From assembly GCF_947489715.1 (NCBI RefSeq), contig NZ_CANLER010000014.1:1-64000 (forward strand): 64,000 bases of DNA, given 5' to 3'. The notes under the pieces were generated by a model. It ran no database searches and was not told the origin of the DNA. It saw only the letters and a program-made list of their open reading frames with translations. Every line of letters begins with the position of its first letter. Within the stretch, counting starts at the first letter, position 1. Source of the DNA: an uncultured Roseovarius sp. GTDB taxonomy: Bacteria; Pseudomonadota; Alphaproteobacteria; Rhodobacterales; Rhodobacteraceae. The translations under genes and the position numbers were made by a program. Below are positions 42,400 through 51,750 of this stretch, in pieces.

Positions 42400-44121
42400 A
42401 TGGAAGAGACCGACATTGATAGTCCGAACGGGCACATGCGCAAAAGCGTGCTGGGCGCTTTGATCGCGACTGTTTTAATCGCAACCCTGGCAACTTTTCT
42501 CGGAGCACATCGATATTTCGAACGGCTTGAAACAACGGCTGCGTCCAGCCGGATGGAACTATACCTGCGTTCCTTGAATGAAACATTACGTCAGCACCAA
42601 CACATGCCCTTCGTGCTGGCAGGAGATCCACGCTATTCCAGCGCCTTAGACCCTGGCGCAGTAGAGCCAGAAACCAATGCCCGGCTTTCGCAACTCGCGA
42701 AGCAGGCTAAACTTGAAGCGATCTATTTGATGGATGCCTCGGGCGCGGTGCTGGCGGCATCAAACGCTGGCCTGCCGAACAGCTTTCTTGGGCAGAACTA
42801 TGGGTTTAGACCATATTTCAAACAAGCACTTGCGGGTCAGCGCAGTGACTATTTTGCAATCGGGGCAACCTCTGGACGGCCTGGGTATTTTGTTGCCGAG
42901 CCAGTGGCCTTTTCCTCGGGGTCACAACAAGGCGTCATTGCTATCAAGCTTGATGTCAGCGAATTGCAGCGCTCTTGGGAGAGCGGCGATGAGACAGTCG
43001 TCGCGATTAACAAAGACAACATCATTGTTCTCGCCTCGAACCCGGACTGGCTTTATCGACCTATCATTGACCTTACGCCCGACGTCCGACAGGCGATCCA
43101 GCAAAGTCGGCAATTCGGGAACGAACCGCTCCCGCACCTGGATTGGACCGAAAGCGGCGATACAAAAATCACGATCGAAGGGACTGCTTATATTGCAGCT
43201 AGGGGACAGTCGGATTGGCGGGACTGGTCTGTAGTCTACCTGCATCCCGCATCCAAGATTACACGTCAAACCCTAGTGGCGACGGTAGTGTTCGGGAGCT
43301 TGATTGCGCTCTTGGTAGGCTTTGCAACGTTCCTGCGCTCACGCAGAATAGCTCTGGCATACGCCGCATCAGAACGCCGACGCCTGGCGTTGACACAAAC
43401 AAATCGCCAACTTGAGCAGGCGCAGGCCGAGCTAGCGCGGAGTGCGAAATTATCGGCACTTGGGCAACTTGCAGCCTCTGTCACACATGAGTTGGGTCAG
43501 CCCATCAGCGCCTTTCGCAACCACCTTGCAGCCGCAGAGATTGGCGGTGAAATAACCTCGCCCAGCACCGCCAAAAGCCTGAATAAGCTGGTCGAGCGGA
43601 TGGAAGCCATAACAAAACAGTTCAGATACTTCGCCCGCGGAAGAGCAGGTGACAAAGCGCGCGTTGATTTTGCTGACATACTTGGCGAGGTCGGAAATCT
43701 TCTAGGCGCCGATTTTGAGGCCTCAGGCGTTGGCTTGTGCATCACCCCTTTGGTGTCTCCCACTGAAGTGCAAGCCAACAAGGTGATGCTGGAACAGGCG
43801 CTTACCAACCTGCTGACCAACGCTTTACATGCAGTTGAAAACGAACCCAGCCCCGTGGTCAGCGTTGCAGTGACATCTGCGAACAATCGGATTGAGGTCC
43901 GGATTTCCGACAACGGCCCGGGCCTTGACGGGGTTGATCTCGCGGACCTTCAGGAGCCATTTTTCAGCACCAAGCCGTCCGGTATCGGGATGGGTCTTGG
44001 TCTGGCAATCGCAACTGAGATTATCAAAGATCACGGTGGAGAATTGACTCTTGAACCGTCTGCCGAGGGGGCGGAGTTTTTCTTTTCGCTGCCCGTTTTA
44101 GCGCGTGGAGAGGCAAAATGA
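42400..44121 (+). CDS. DctB-like sensor histidine kinase
   Basis: 573 residues. Membrane helix at about 22-42, periplasmic double-Cache-type sensor to about 285, second helix at about 292-312, a coiled-coil linker, then the kinase: H-box A-S-V-T-H-E-L-G-Q-P near 365-374, N-box L-T-N-L-L-T-N-A-L-H near 467, G1 D-N-G-P-G-L, and G2 G-I-G-M-G-L-G-L. This is the DctB/C4-dicarboxylate sensor layout. GGGAG precedes the ATG at 42400. The regulator gene overlaps its stop by 4 nt. It probably senses the substrate of the TRAP transporter downstream, which need not be a C4-dicarboxylate because that transporter is of TAXI type. Confidence 0.85.
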   Translation: MEETDIDSPNGHMRKSVLGALIATVLIATLATFLGAHRYFERLETTAASSRMELYLRSLNETLRQHQHMPFVLAGDPRYSSALDPGAVEPETNARLSQLAKQAKLEAIYLMDASGAVLAASNAGLPNSFLGQNYGFRPYFKQALAGQRSDYFAIGATSGRPGYFVAEPVAFSSGSQQGVIAIKLDVSELQRSWESGDETVVAINKDNIIVLASNPDWLYRPIIDLTPDVRQAIQQSRQFGNEPLPHLDWTESGDTKITIEGTAYIAARGQSDWRDWSVVYLHPASKITRQTLVATVVFGSLIALLVGFATFLRSRRIALAYAASERRRLALTQTNRQLEQAQAELARSAKLSALGQLAASVTHELGQPISAFRNHLAAAEIGGEITSPSTAKSLNKLVERMEAITKQFRYFARGRAGDKARVDFADILGEVGNLLGADFEASGVGLCITPLVSPTEVQANKVMLEQALTNLLTNALHAVENEPSPVVSVAVTSANNRIEVRISDNGPGLDGVDLADLQEPFFSTKPSGIGMGLGLAIATEIIKDHGGELTLEPSAEGAEFFFSLPVLARGEAK

Positions 44122-45455
44122 ACAAGGCCCGGATACTTGTCGTGGATGATGATCGGGAGATGCGTGCGTCCCTGAGCCATCTTTTGGAGAGTGCTGGTTA
44201 TGACGTCCTACTTGCACAGGACGGCCCTCACGGTCTTGACGCGGTTCGCTCCGGTTCGCCTGATGCTATCCTGAGCGACGTTCGCATGCCCAGTATGGAC
44301 GGTCTGCAGTTTCAGCTGAAGGTCAGGGATATCAACCGGGTTCCTGTGATCCTGATCACCGCGCACGGAGATATTCCCATGGCCGTCGCCGCGCTGCAGG
44401 ATGGGGCGTATAGCTTCGTCGAAAAGCCGTTTGAACCGCGTCGATTGCTCGGAATACTAAAAAACGCGGTCCAGATGAAGCAACTGATAGATAATACTAC
44501 GATGCTGAAAGATCGTTTGGCAGAACTAACTGATTTGGAGCGGATACTGATAGGCAACAGCCCGAAGATTGCCGCAGTCAGGGATATGATTTTTGATTTT
44601 GCGGCGAGCAAGGCAAGTGTCTTAATCCTTGGTGAAACAGGATCAGGCAAAGAACTGGTGGCACGCGCCCTGCATGATCTGGGCGAAACGCCGTCAGCCC
44701 CCTTTGTCGCTGTAAATTGTGCTGCAATCCCGCCGGAGCGCTTTGAAGAAACCGTTTTCGGGACACGCGAAAATCCAGATGGGCTGATGAGTGGCGCAAA
44801 TGGCGGCACGCTGTTCCTGGACGAGTTGGGTTCGATGCCCTTTGATACGCAATCAAAACTACTGCGCGCAATCGAGACCAAGCAATATCAGCGCATCGGA
44901 GACGCGCAGATGCAATCCGTCGACCTACGCGTAATAAGTGCCGCTACTGAAGACATTTTGTCAGATGCAGAGGGCCCGGGGTTTCGCGAGGATTTGCTTT
45001 TTCGCCTGAATACCTTGGTCATTACACTTCCAGATCTGTCTGATCGCGGAGAAGATGTGTTGTTATTGTTCCGCCATTACCTGGTTCGCCTCAGCCAGCT
45101 TTACGAGTTGCCAACGCCTGAGCTCACCCCCGATGATATTGCGGCGTTGATGTCATACCATTGGCCCGGCAATGTGCGAGAATTGCAAAACGTGGCAGAG
45201 CGCCGTGTCTTGGCCGAACGGCGCGGAGGTGGATCTGTGCGCCGGGCAATTGCGCTTCAGAGCTCTCAGTCATCCGTCCCAGATACGCTGCGCGAAGCTG
45301 TAGCCGCGTTTGAGCGGGAACTGATCGGACGCGCCATCAAAGAGGAAGATGGGCGTATGGACAATGTTGCCGCTTTGCTGGGTATAGGACGGCGGACGCT
45401 GAACGAGAAGATCGTGAAACTGGGCCTCGATAAAGACGCTCTGTTAAGCGGTTAA
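44118..45455 (+). CDS. DctD/NtrC-family response regulator lacking GAFTGA
   Basis: 445 residues. Receiver domain with D-D-D near 10-12 and phospho-acceptor Asp in I-L-S-D-V-R-M-P near residue 55; AAA+ domain with Walker A G-E-T-G-S-G-K-E near 173-180 and Walker B G-G-T-L-F-L-D-E-L near 233-241; C-terminal Fis-type helix-turn-helix V-A-A-L-L-G-I-G-R-R-T-L-N-E-K. The loop that should read GAFTGA is replaced by G-T-R-E-N-P-D-G-L-M-S-G, so it probably cannot remodel sigma54 polymerase; R. capsulatus NtrC is a known case of such a protein working with sigma70. Overlaps the kinase gene by 4 nt. Confidence 0.85.
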   Translation: MNKARILVVDDDREMRASLSHLLESAGYDVLLAQDGPHGLDAVRSGSPDAILSDVRMPSMDGLQFQLKVRDINRVPVILITAHGDIPMAVAALQDGAYSFVEKPFEPRRLLGILKNAVQMKQLIDNTTMLKDRLAELTDLERILIGNSPKIAAVRDMIFDFAASKASVLILGETGSGKELVARALHDLGETPSAPFVAVNCAAIPPERFEETVFGTRENPDGLMSGANGGTLFLDELGSMPFDTQSKLLRAIETKQYQRIGDAQMQSVDLRVISAATEDILSDAEGPGFREDLLFRLNTLVITLPDLSDRGEDVLLLFRHYLVRLSQLYELPTPELTPDDIAALMSYHWPGNVRELQNVAERRVLAERRGGGSVRRAIALQSSQSSVPDTLREAVAAFERELIGRAIKEEDGRMDNVAALLGIGRRTLNEKIVKLGLDKDALLSG

Positions 45456-45460
45456 GCGCG

Positions 45461-45480
45461 GCCTGCGGAAAACCGCAGGC
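45461..45480. promoter_or_regulatory. Palindrome between regulator and TRAP genes (operator candidate)
   Basis: GCCTGCGG-AAAA-CCGCAGGC, 8-bp arms, 6 nt after the regulator stop and 104 bp before the TRAP binding-protein start. Its inner 16 bp match the site at 42304 at 15 of 16 positions. It could also form a weak terminator hairpin (ATTCTTTC follows). No -24/-12 sigma54 promoter was seen in the following gap. Confidence 0.6.
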
Positions 45481-45584
45481 GCAATTCTTTCAAACGCGCG
45501 AATTGTTTCATACCGCGCTAGACGGGTGTTCTCCATGAAGGGATCAGTTCGACTTTCGAACTAGAATCCTAGGGAGGAAAACCG

Positions 45585-46577
45585 ATGAAAATGTTGAAAG
45601 CGCTGGTTCTGGGCGCAGGTCTTATTGCGTCCGGTCATGCTTACGCTGAAAACGCCGACTATGTGTTGAACACAGCGTCCACTGGCGGCACGTACCACCC
45701 GGTTGGTACGGCGATCTCAACCTTGTCAAAAATCAAATTGTTGCCAAAGGAGAATTTCTCGCTGACGGCAGTGAACTCGGCTGGTTCGGGCGCAAACGTA
45801 CAGGCTCTTTCAGCGGGCACGGCAGATTTCGCGATCTTGCAGGGCCTTTACGGCTCCTACGCTGTAACCGGCACTGGCCCAATCAGCGAACCGCAAACAA
45901 ACCTGCGCTCTGTCTCGATGCTTTGGCAAAACGTGGAACAGTTCGTTGTTCCCATCGACAAAGCCGCGACCGGCACGGTCTCTGACCTCAAGGCGTTGAC
46001 AGGTATGCCGGTCGGCATGGGCAAAGAGAACTCCGGTACAATGGGATCAAACAAGGTTCTGTTATCCGGCTTGGGCCTCGCACTTGAAGACTTCACGCTT
46101 GTGTCCGCAGGATACGGTCCGACAGCCGATGCGCTGGCAAACGGTCAAGCGGTAGCCGCTGGCATCCCCTCTGGCCCGCCCACTGGTGCGATCACCAAGC
46201 TTATGGCGTCGAACGAAGGCAAATTCACCATCCTCGATGTGACCGATGAAGAAGCCGCTGCCATGAACGATGGTCGCAATCTCTGGGTGCCTTACACAAT
46301 AGCGGCAGGCACATATCCAGGTCAGCAAAAAGATGTGAACACGATTGCGCAACCAAATTTCCTGGCGGTGAATGCAAGTGTGGACGAAGAGCATGTCTAC
46401 ATGCTGACCAAAACCATGTTTGAAAACCTGCCCTTCCTGCAGTCGATCCACCCTGCCACCAAGGCAATGGCACTGCAAAAAGCGATGGCTGGCCTGCCAG
46501 CGCCTTTGCACCCCGGTGCCGCGCGCTATTACACCGAAATGGGTCTGGATATTCCGGAAAACCTCATCGCGCAGTAA
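45585..46577 (+). CDS. TAXI-family TRAP transporter solute-binding protein
   Basis: 330 residues. Signal peptide M-K-M-L-K-A-L-V-L-G-A-G-L-I-A-S-G-H-A-Y-A, then the TAXI start Y-V-L-N-T-A-S-T-G-G-T-Y-H-P-V-G and N-S-A-G-S-G-A-N-V-Q-A-L. Periplasmic receptor that hands its ligand to the fused permease downstream; TAXI ligands are mostly unknown, with glutamate and 2-oxoglutarate among reported ones. GGAGG lies 7 nt before the ATG. A stem-loop separates it from the permease gene. Likely induced by the upstream two-component system. Confidence 0.9.
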   Translation: MKMLKALVLGAGLIASGHAYAENADYVLNTASTGGTYHPVGTAISTLSKIKLLPKENFSLTAVNSAGSGANVQALSAGTADFAILQGLYGSYAVTGTGPISEPQTNLRSVSMLWQNVEQFVVPIDKAATGTVSDLKALTGMPVGMGKENSGTMGSNKVLLSGLGLALEDFTLVSAGYGPTADALANGQAVAAGIPSGPPTGAITKLMASNEGKFTILDVTDEEAAAMNDGRNLWVPYTIAAGTYPGQQKDVNTIAQPNFLAVNASVDEEHVYMLTKTMFENLPFLQSIHPATKAMALQKAMAGLPAPLHPGAARYYTEMGLDIPENLIAQ

Positions 46578-46593
46578 TTCGAAACTATGGATA

Positions 46594-46619
46594 GGGGCCG
46601 CCAAAACCTCAGCGGCCCC
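46594..46619 (+). promoter_or_regulatory. Stem-loop between binding-protein and permease genes
   Basis: GGGGCCGC and GCGGCCCC around a 10-nt loop, without a T-run. In binding-protein transporter operons such hairpins stabilise the upstream message, giving more receptor than permease; that role is inferred here. Confidence 0.5.
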
Positions 46620-46651
46620 GGTTCATTCAGCGTCCGGGAGGGGACTTTGAA

Positions 46652-48835
46652 ATGACTCAGAAACCAGAGTTTTCGCGGTCACCACGTGAAACCCTATTGG
46701 ACATGCCACAAGGCACGTGGAGACCTCGTCAGTTCGTCCTGATCTTCGCGCTTATCTTTGCGATCTGGCATATCCTGACAAATGTCTACCTGACTGAACC
46801 GGGCCTTTGGCAGAATGCCATACACTTTGCGGGTTTTGCATTTATCGCATCTGTCACGCTTAGTCCTTGGGGCAAAAGGTCGGATGAAACCTGGGCCTGG
46901 GTTGTCGACACCCTATATGGCCTTGTTGTGGCCGCAGCTGCGTTATGGGTCGCATACGCGGAATCTGGCCTCTACGAAAGATCGCTTGCTGTGACGGGCC
47001 AGGGATGGCAGTTCACGCTTGTCGATTGGGCCGCGGGCCTATTGCTGATCTTTGCCTGTATTGATCTGTCACGCCGTGTCGCTGGTTGGGTCATCCCAAT
47101 TCTGATTGTCCTGGCGCTCAGCTATATTTTGTTTTTTGGCACAATGCTGCCCGGCGTCTTTCGTGCCGCCAGCCTTCCATTGGATGATGTGTTGTTCCGC
47201 ACACTCTACAACGACGAAGGCATGTTTGGCATCCTCGCGCAGATCTCCGTCGCGAACATCACTTTGTTCATGATCTTCGGTGGGTTCCTCGTTGTCTCTG
47301 GTGCAAGTAACTTTGTTATCGAGCTATCCAAGATTGTCGCTGGTCGGATCAAGGGTGGGGCCGCGTTCGTCGCTGTGATCTCCTCTGCGTTAACCGGCAC
47401 AATCTCGGGGTCTGCGATCGCCAACACAGCCTCCACCGGAGTCATCACCATCCCATTGATGAAGGCCAATGGTTTTCGCCCCCAATTTGCCGCCGGAGTT
47501 GAGGCCGCGGCGTCTACCGGGGGACAGCTGATGCCGCCAATTATGGGCGCGGGCGCCTTTGTTATGGCCAGCTATACCTCCATTCCCTACGGCACGATTG
47601 TTGCGGTGTCAGTTGTACCCGCCATTCTCTATTTTCTCTCCGTCGCCTTCATCGTGCGCATCGAAGCTGTTAAATACGATACTGGTGCCGAGATGGATCT
47701 GACTGTTGACCGAGGCAAGCTGATCTCCGGCGGCCTGGTTTTTGTGATCCCGCTGGCTGTGATGATCTGGTTGCTATTGGCTGGCGTGACTCCGGCATAC
47801 GCGGCCTGTTGGGCAATTGCGGCTGTGATCGTGACGTCCTGGGCCACAAGTATTCTGGCCCGGTTCGGCAAGAAGGGGTCGTTCAAACCTGTCGACATGG
47901 GTGCCGCAAAGATATCCGAAGCCCTGACCCGCGGCATCAGGTCTGCGGTGATGACGGCAATCTTGCTAACCGCCATCGGGATTATGAACAATGCCATTGT
48001 GACAAGTGGAGTCGGCAACGGGTTCTCGCTGATGATTGCACAATGGTCGCAAGGGTCGATGGCCCTGGCCATTCTGCTGATTGGTCTTGCCTCTCTGGTT
48101 CTGGGCATGGGGCTGCCGGTTACCGCAGCTTACATCATTCTGGCTATTCTCACGGCACCGGCGCTAGCGGGTATCATGGCCGATGGTCTTATCGTCGAAC
48201 AACTGGTCACCGGTATTGCTGATCCAGCAAAGGCAGGATTGTTTTTCCTTGTCGAGCATCCTTTGACCGCACAGGTCTCTGAAGGAATGACTAGGGCCGA
48301 AGCCTGGGAACTTATATCAGCGGTACCCTTTGAGATCGCGGTGACCATTCGCCCCGTCTTGGTCGATCCAGCTTTGCAACTAACTCTCCTGTTGACCGCG
48401 CATCTGATCATTTTCTGGCTTAGCCAAGATTCCAACGTGACGCCCCCCGTTTGTTTGGCGGCGTTTGCGGCCGCCGGTATCGCCGGGTCACGCCCGATGG
48501 CGACGGGTTTCGAAAGCTGGAAGATCGCCAAGGGTCTCTATGTCGTTCCGCTTCTATTTGCCTACACGCCCCTGATCTCGGGTGACATTGCGCAAGTTCT
48601 GCAGATCGGATTCTTCTCGCTCTTTGGCATCTATGCGACTTACGCCCTGATTCAGTGGTATGCGGAGGGCCCAATTGGTTGGTTGAGCGTCCCGTTCTTC
48701 GTCGCAGGTGGCATCGGCGCTTATTGGCCATTGGCTTGGGTTCCCAATATCGCCGGATCTTTTGCGATTACCACCGCCATCATTCTTTCAGCCAAGGCGA
48801 GGAGAGCTGAAATAGCAAAGGTGAACAGCGCATGA
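46652..48835 (+). CDS. Fused TRAP transporter permease (4TM/12TM)
   Basis: 727 residues. Four membrane helices in the first 165 residues form the small DctQ-like part; the DctM-like part follows with I-F-G-G-F-L-V-V-S-G-A-S-N-F near 205, the signature G-S-A-I-A-N-T-A-S-T-G near 251-261, and G-Q-L-M-P-P-I-M-G-A-G-A-F near 292. This fused form is typical of TAXI systems. It imports the ligand with a sodium gradient. GGGAGGGG precedes the ATG. Its stop overlaps the thioesterase start by 4 nt. Confidence 0.9.
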   Translation: MTQKPEFSRSPRETLLDMPQGTWRPRQFVLIFALIFAIWHILTNVYLTEPGLWQNAIHFAGFAFIASVTLSPWGKRSDETWAWVVDTLYGLVVAAAALWVAYAESGLYERSLAVTGQGWQFTLVDWAAGLLLIFACIDLSRRVAGWVIPILIVLALSYILFFGTMLPGVFRAASLPLDDVLFRTLYNDEGMFGILAQISVANITLFMIFGGFLVVSGASNFVIELSKIVAGRIKGGAAFVAVISSALTGTISGSAIANTASTGVITIPLMKANGFRPQFAAGVEAAASTGGQLMPPIMGAGAFVMASYTSIPYGTIVAVSVVPAILYFLSVAFIVRIEAVKYDTGAEMDLTVDRGKLISGGLVFVIPLAVMIWLLLAGVTPAYAACWAIAAVIVTSWATSILARFGKKGSFKPVDMGAAKISEALTRGIRSAVMTAILLTAIGIMNNAIVTSGVGNGFSLMIAQWSQGSMALAILLIGLASLVLGMGLPVTAAYIILAILTAPALAGIMADGLIVEQLVTGIADPAKAGLFFLVEHPLTAQVSEGMTRAEAWELISAVPFEIAVTIRPVLVDPALQLTLLLTAHLIIFWLSQDSNVTPPVCLAAFAAAGIAGSRPMATGFESWKIAKGLYVVPLLFAYTPLISGDIAQVLQIGFFSLFGIYATYALIQWYAEGPIGWLSVPFFVAGGIGAYWPLAWVPNIAGSFAITTAIILSAKARRAEIAKVNSA

Positions 48836-49266
48836 TCAAAGCAACAGCCGACAGGCTCTCAAGTGCTAGAGATCGCAGCAAACATGGGCGACAGCAGGAG
48901 GAAGGCATACTGGTCATTCGCACCATTGCAATGCCCGCAGACACAAACCCCGCTGGCGATGTATTTGGAGGTTGGTTGATGTCTCAGATGGATCTTGCAG
49001 CAGGAAATATGGCTGCCCGCGCGTCTCAGGGCCGAGGTGCGACAGTGGCCGTTGAAGCCATGCAATTCTTGCACCCTGTCAAAGTCGGTGACGAGGTGAC
49101 TATTTACGCCTCTTTGCGTAATATTGGACGCACTTCGATACGAGTCCACGTTGATGTCTGGTCCCGTTCAAGGTTCGAAAAAGGGTCTCAGAAAGTGACG
49201 GATGCAGATTTTGTCTTTGTGGCGCTGGATGAACTTGGGCAACCGCGCGAATTGCCGGAGGGATAG
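48832..49266 (+). CDS. YciA-type acyl-CoA thioesterase (hotdog fold)
   Basis: 144 residues. R-T-I-A-M-P-A-D-T-N-P-A-G-D-V-F-G-G-W-L-M-S-Q-M-D is the YciA/Acot signature, with the Asn and Asp used in catalysis; V-E-A-M-Q-F-L-H-P-V follows. Hydrolyses acyl-CoA to acid and CoA. The first 25 residues are an unusual basic extension, so an internal start is possible. The start overlaps the permease stop (ATGA), so it is translated with the transporter, which hints that the imported compound or its product passes through a CoA ester (inference). Confidence 0.85.
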   Translation: MIKATADRLSSARDRSKHGRQQEEGILVIRTIAMPADTNPAGDVFGGWLMSQMDLAAGNMAARASQGRGATVAVEAMQFLHPVKVGDEVTIYASLRNIGRTSIRVHVDVWSRSRFEKGSQKVTDADFVFVALDELGQPRELPEG

Positions 49267-49521
49267 CAACGTTAGGCTCGGGATGGCTCGGTTGATGCAA
49301 CGAAATTACGCATTGGAATTTGCTGAGAGCAGCATCGTTTGATGACCGGTTCGCCGGTATCCACAGGGCCGCCGAACAACTGATGCTGTAGCATTCGCCA
49401 GTGCCCCATTGATAAAGCAGTCCTAGACCCCAAATCCCGCTCCACTAAGCGAGTAGATAGCTTTGTTACTATTTCGAAAAACGTAAACCGAAATGCTTGG
49501 GTTTCGCATTTTAGTTGATTC
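49267..49521. other. Short gap between convergent genes
   Basis: No gene or clear terminator seen between the thioesterase and the minus-strand kinase gene. Confidence 0.4.
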
Positions 49522-50910
49522 CTACAAATCTTGGCCTTTTCTGAATTCCGCGGCGATCGGGAATGCGACAGCAACTCTAAGACCAGGATGATTGTCATAG
49601 GCTCTGACAGTTGCTCCATGGTGTGTCGAAATTGCTCTTACAAGAGCGAGGCCCAGACCGTTTCCGCCCGATGTCCGACTACTATTTGTACGGAAAAAAG
49701 GATCGAAGATGTGGGCTCTAAATTCGTTCGGAACACCTGGGCCATCGTCGCCAACAATCAGTTTTGGAGTTACGCCCTCCAATCTTGTCACAAGTGTTAC
49801 TGTTGTTCCTGCTGGGCAATGCTCGATGGCGTTGTTCACCAAATTGTAGGCAAGTTGCAGTAACATTTTGTGGTCAGCCCAAACCACAGTTTTTCTTTGC
49901 GCTTCGACAATAAGTTCAAGACGAATGCCTTTTTCCTCAGCGACAGCCAGAAAGGTTTCATGCATCTCCTCGGCGATGTCCTTGAGATCAACCAGGCTAT
50001 AGTGTGTGCGTGCACTGGACGTTTCGATCCGAGTAATCCTAAGGATGGTGTCGAATACTGTTCCTAAGCGTTGCAGTTCAGCTTCCAGCTCTTCAAGGGA
50101 CGTGCGCGGGTCTTCTTTTTGGTCGAGTTGGGCGAGCGCATGCTGCAATGCCATAAAGCTATGAGAAAGTGGAGTTTTCAGATCGTGGGCAATAGCAGCG
50201 ACGGTGGATTTGGTCGTTGTCATCAAAGCAGAAAGCTGTTCGAGGTGCTTGTTTACTTGGAACGAGATTCTGTCGATCTGGTCGTTGTCTGTAGACACAG
50301 GTAATCGCGCCGTCATCTGGCCTTTTGACACCTGGTTGAGTGTACGCTCAATGATCTGCAGCTTGATAAGGCTACGACGGCTGAGCAAGTAACCTAACGC
50401 TAACGTTGCCAAGAAAATGACAACGCCAAACAATAATAACCCTTCGATCAAAGTCATCAGCGCGGCGTTTTTCGGTTCTAGCGATCGTCCAACAACAGTT
50501 TGGAATTTGCTGTATCGTGCTGCATTGAGGAGGTTCCCATCTTGCATGCCAGGGAAGCCGCGTCCTTGGGTTGATACGATGTGCCATCCTTCGAAGTCCG
50601 GGGCCGACGTAATGTTGCCTGCGAGAAAAAGTCCGGTTTCGTCAAAAAGGCCGATTAAATACCTGCGCGTGGATAACGGATTTTTGAGATGTTCGACGGC
50701 TCTATCCAAACTATCACGCCCGCCGTTTTTTAAGATTTCGTGCAGAAGGAACTGTTCTTCTAGAATTTGCTCTTCGATGTTTTGCTGGAGCGCGTTCTCG
50801 ACGCGCTGGTAGGAAAACCAGCCAGCTGCCGATAGCACCAATCCAAAAAGCATTGCAGCATAAAGTGCTGCTCTAAAGGGCGCCCCGGCAAAAACGCTAC
50901 CTTGGTCCAT
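49522..50910 (-). CDS. Sensor histidine kinase (HAMP, HisKA, HATPase)
   Basis: 462 residues. Membrane helix at about 12-32, a small periplasmic domain, second helix at about 155-177, HAMP linker, H-box A-A-I-A-H-D-L-K-T-P near 240-249, N-box N-L-V-N-N-A-I-E-H near 358, G1 D-D-G-P-G-V and G2 G-G-N-G-L-G-L-A-L-V. QseC/EnvZ-like class. Partner of the OmpR-type regulator just upstream, whose stop it overlaps by 14 nt. Signal unknown. Confidence 0.85.
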   Translation of the reverse strand: MDQGSVFAGAPFRAALYAAMLFGLVLSAAGWFSYQRVENALQQNIEEQILEEQFLLHEILKNGGRDSLDRAVEHLKNPLSTRRYLIGLFDETGLFLAGNITSAPDFEGWHIVSTQGRGFPGMQDGNLLNAARYSKFQTVVGRSLEPKNAALMTLIEGLLLFGVVIFLATLALGYLLSRRSLIKLQIIERTLNQVSKGQMTARLPVSTDNDQIDRISFQVNKHLEQLSALMTTTKSTVAAIAHDLKTPLSHSFMALQHALAQLDQKEDPRTSLEELEAELQRLGTVFDTILRITRIETSSARTHYSLVDLKDIAEEMHETFLAVAEEKGIRLELIVEAQRKTVVWADHKMLLQLAYNLVNNAIEHCPAGTTVTLVTRLEGVTPKLIVGDDGPGVPNEFRAHIFDPFFRTNSSRTSGGNGLGLALVRAISTHHGATVRAYDNHPGLRVAVAFPIAAEFRKGQDL

Positions 50911-51571
50911 GCATGGAGTATCCTGTGTTTCTGATTGTGTGCAGCAAAGGAGTGTTGAATGGTTTGTCGATCTTTGTCCGGAGGCGGCTGATGTGGGTTT
51001 CTACAACCGTGGAATTGGGGTCAAACGTGTAGTCCCAAACCCGTTCCAAAAGCATCGTTCGGGTGACGACGCGGCCTGGGTTGCTCATAAATACTTCAAG
51101 TAAAGAAAACTCTTTGGTTTGCAACTCAATAGTTATCCCCTGACGTTTCGCTGTTCGCGTCAGCAAATCTAATTCAAGGTCGTGCACGACAAGGGTTGTT
51201 TGTTCAGGAGATCCCCGGCGCCGTGACAAAGCTTGGACACGCGCCAGAAGCTCTGAGAAATGGAAGGGTTTGACGAGATAATCGTCACCGCCCGCAGACA
51301 GTCCAATGACTCGATCATCAACATCGCCAAGAGCTGTGAGGAAGATTACGGGTGTTCCTAACCCCGCGCCACGCATTGCCTTCAGGACTGAAAGCCCGTC
51401 CATGCTCGGAATCATTCTGTCTAGGATGACAACGTCACAGTCATTGTAGAGGCAGAAGTTCAGCGCATCGCGCCCATCATCGAAAACCTCAACCTGATAG
51501 CCGCTTTCCTGCAGTCCGGTACGCACGTAATCCGAAGTTTTTTTGTCATCTTCTGCAAGCAGGATTCTCAT
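50897..51571 (-). CDS. OmpR/PhoB-family response regulator
   Basis: 224 residues. Receiver domain with E-D-D near 8-10, phospho-acceptor Asp in V-V-I-L-D-R-M-I-P near 51, Lys in V-K-P-F near 101; winged-helix domain with L-Q-T-K-E-F-S-L-L-E and V-E-T-H-I-S-R-L-R-T-K-I. The ATG at 51571 has AGGTGA 8 nt upstream; the longer frame to 51583 lacks one. Forms an operon with the kinase. Divergent from the CBS-domain gene, which it may control. Confidence 0.9.
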   Translation of the reverse strand: MRILLAEDDKKTSDYVRTGLQESGYQVEVFDDGRDALNFCLYNDCDVVILDRMIPSMDGLSVLKAMRGAGLGTPVIFLTALGDVDDRVIGLSAGGDDYLVKPFHFSELLARVQALSRRRGSPEQTTLVVHDLELDLLTRTAKRQGITIELQTKEFSLLEVFMSNPGRVVTRTMLLERVWDYTFDPNSTVVETHISRLRTKIDKPFNTPLLHTIRNTGYSMHGPR

Positions 51572-51750
51572 TAAAACGGTCACCTTTTCTTGATTTTAGA
51601 TGAGACGATACCCGCCTGGGACCATTCAAAGAACTTACAAATTTGTAAAGCTCAGGACAAACCCGCGTGAAGTCCGTGTGGTTGGGTGCAACCAGACTCG
51701 GCCGTGGCGTCGAGTCGGAAACGCTTCGATAGCTTGAAAGGCGATGAATC

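Noticed and set aside
45481-45584. Sigma54 (-24/-12) promoter for the TRAP operon
   Set aside because: No TGGC-N8-TGC-type element in the gap, and the regulator lacks GAFTGA.
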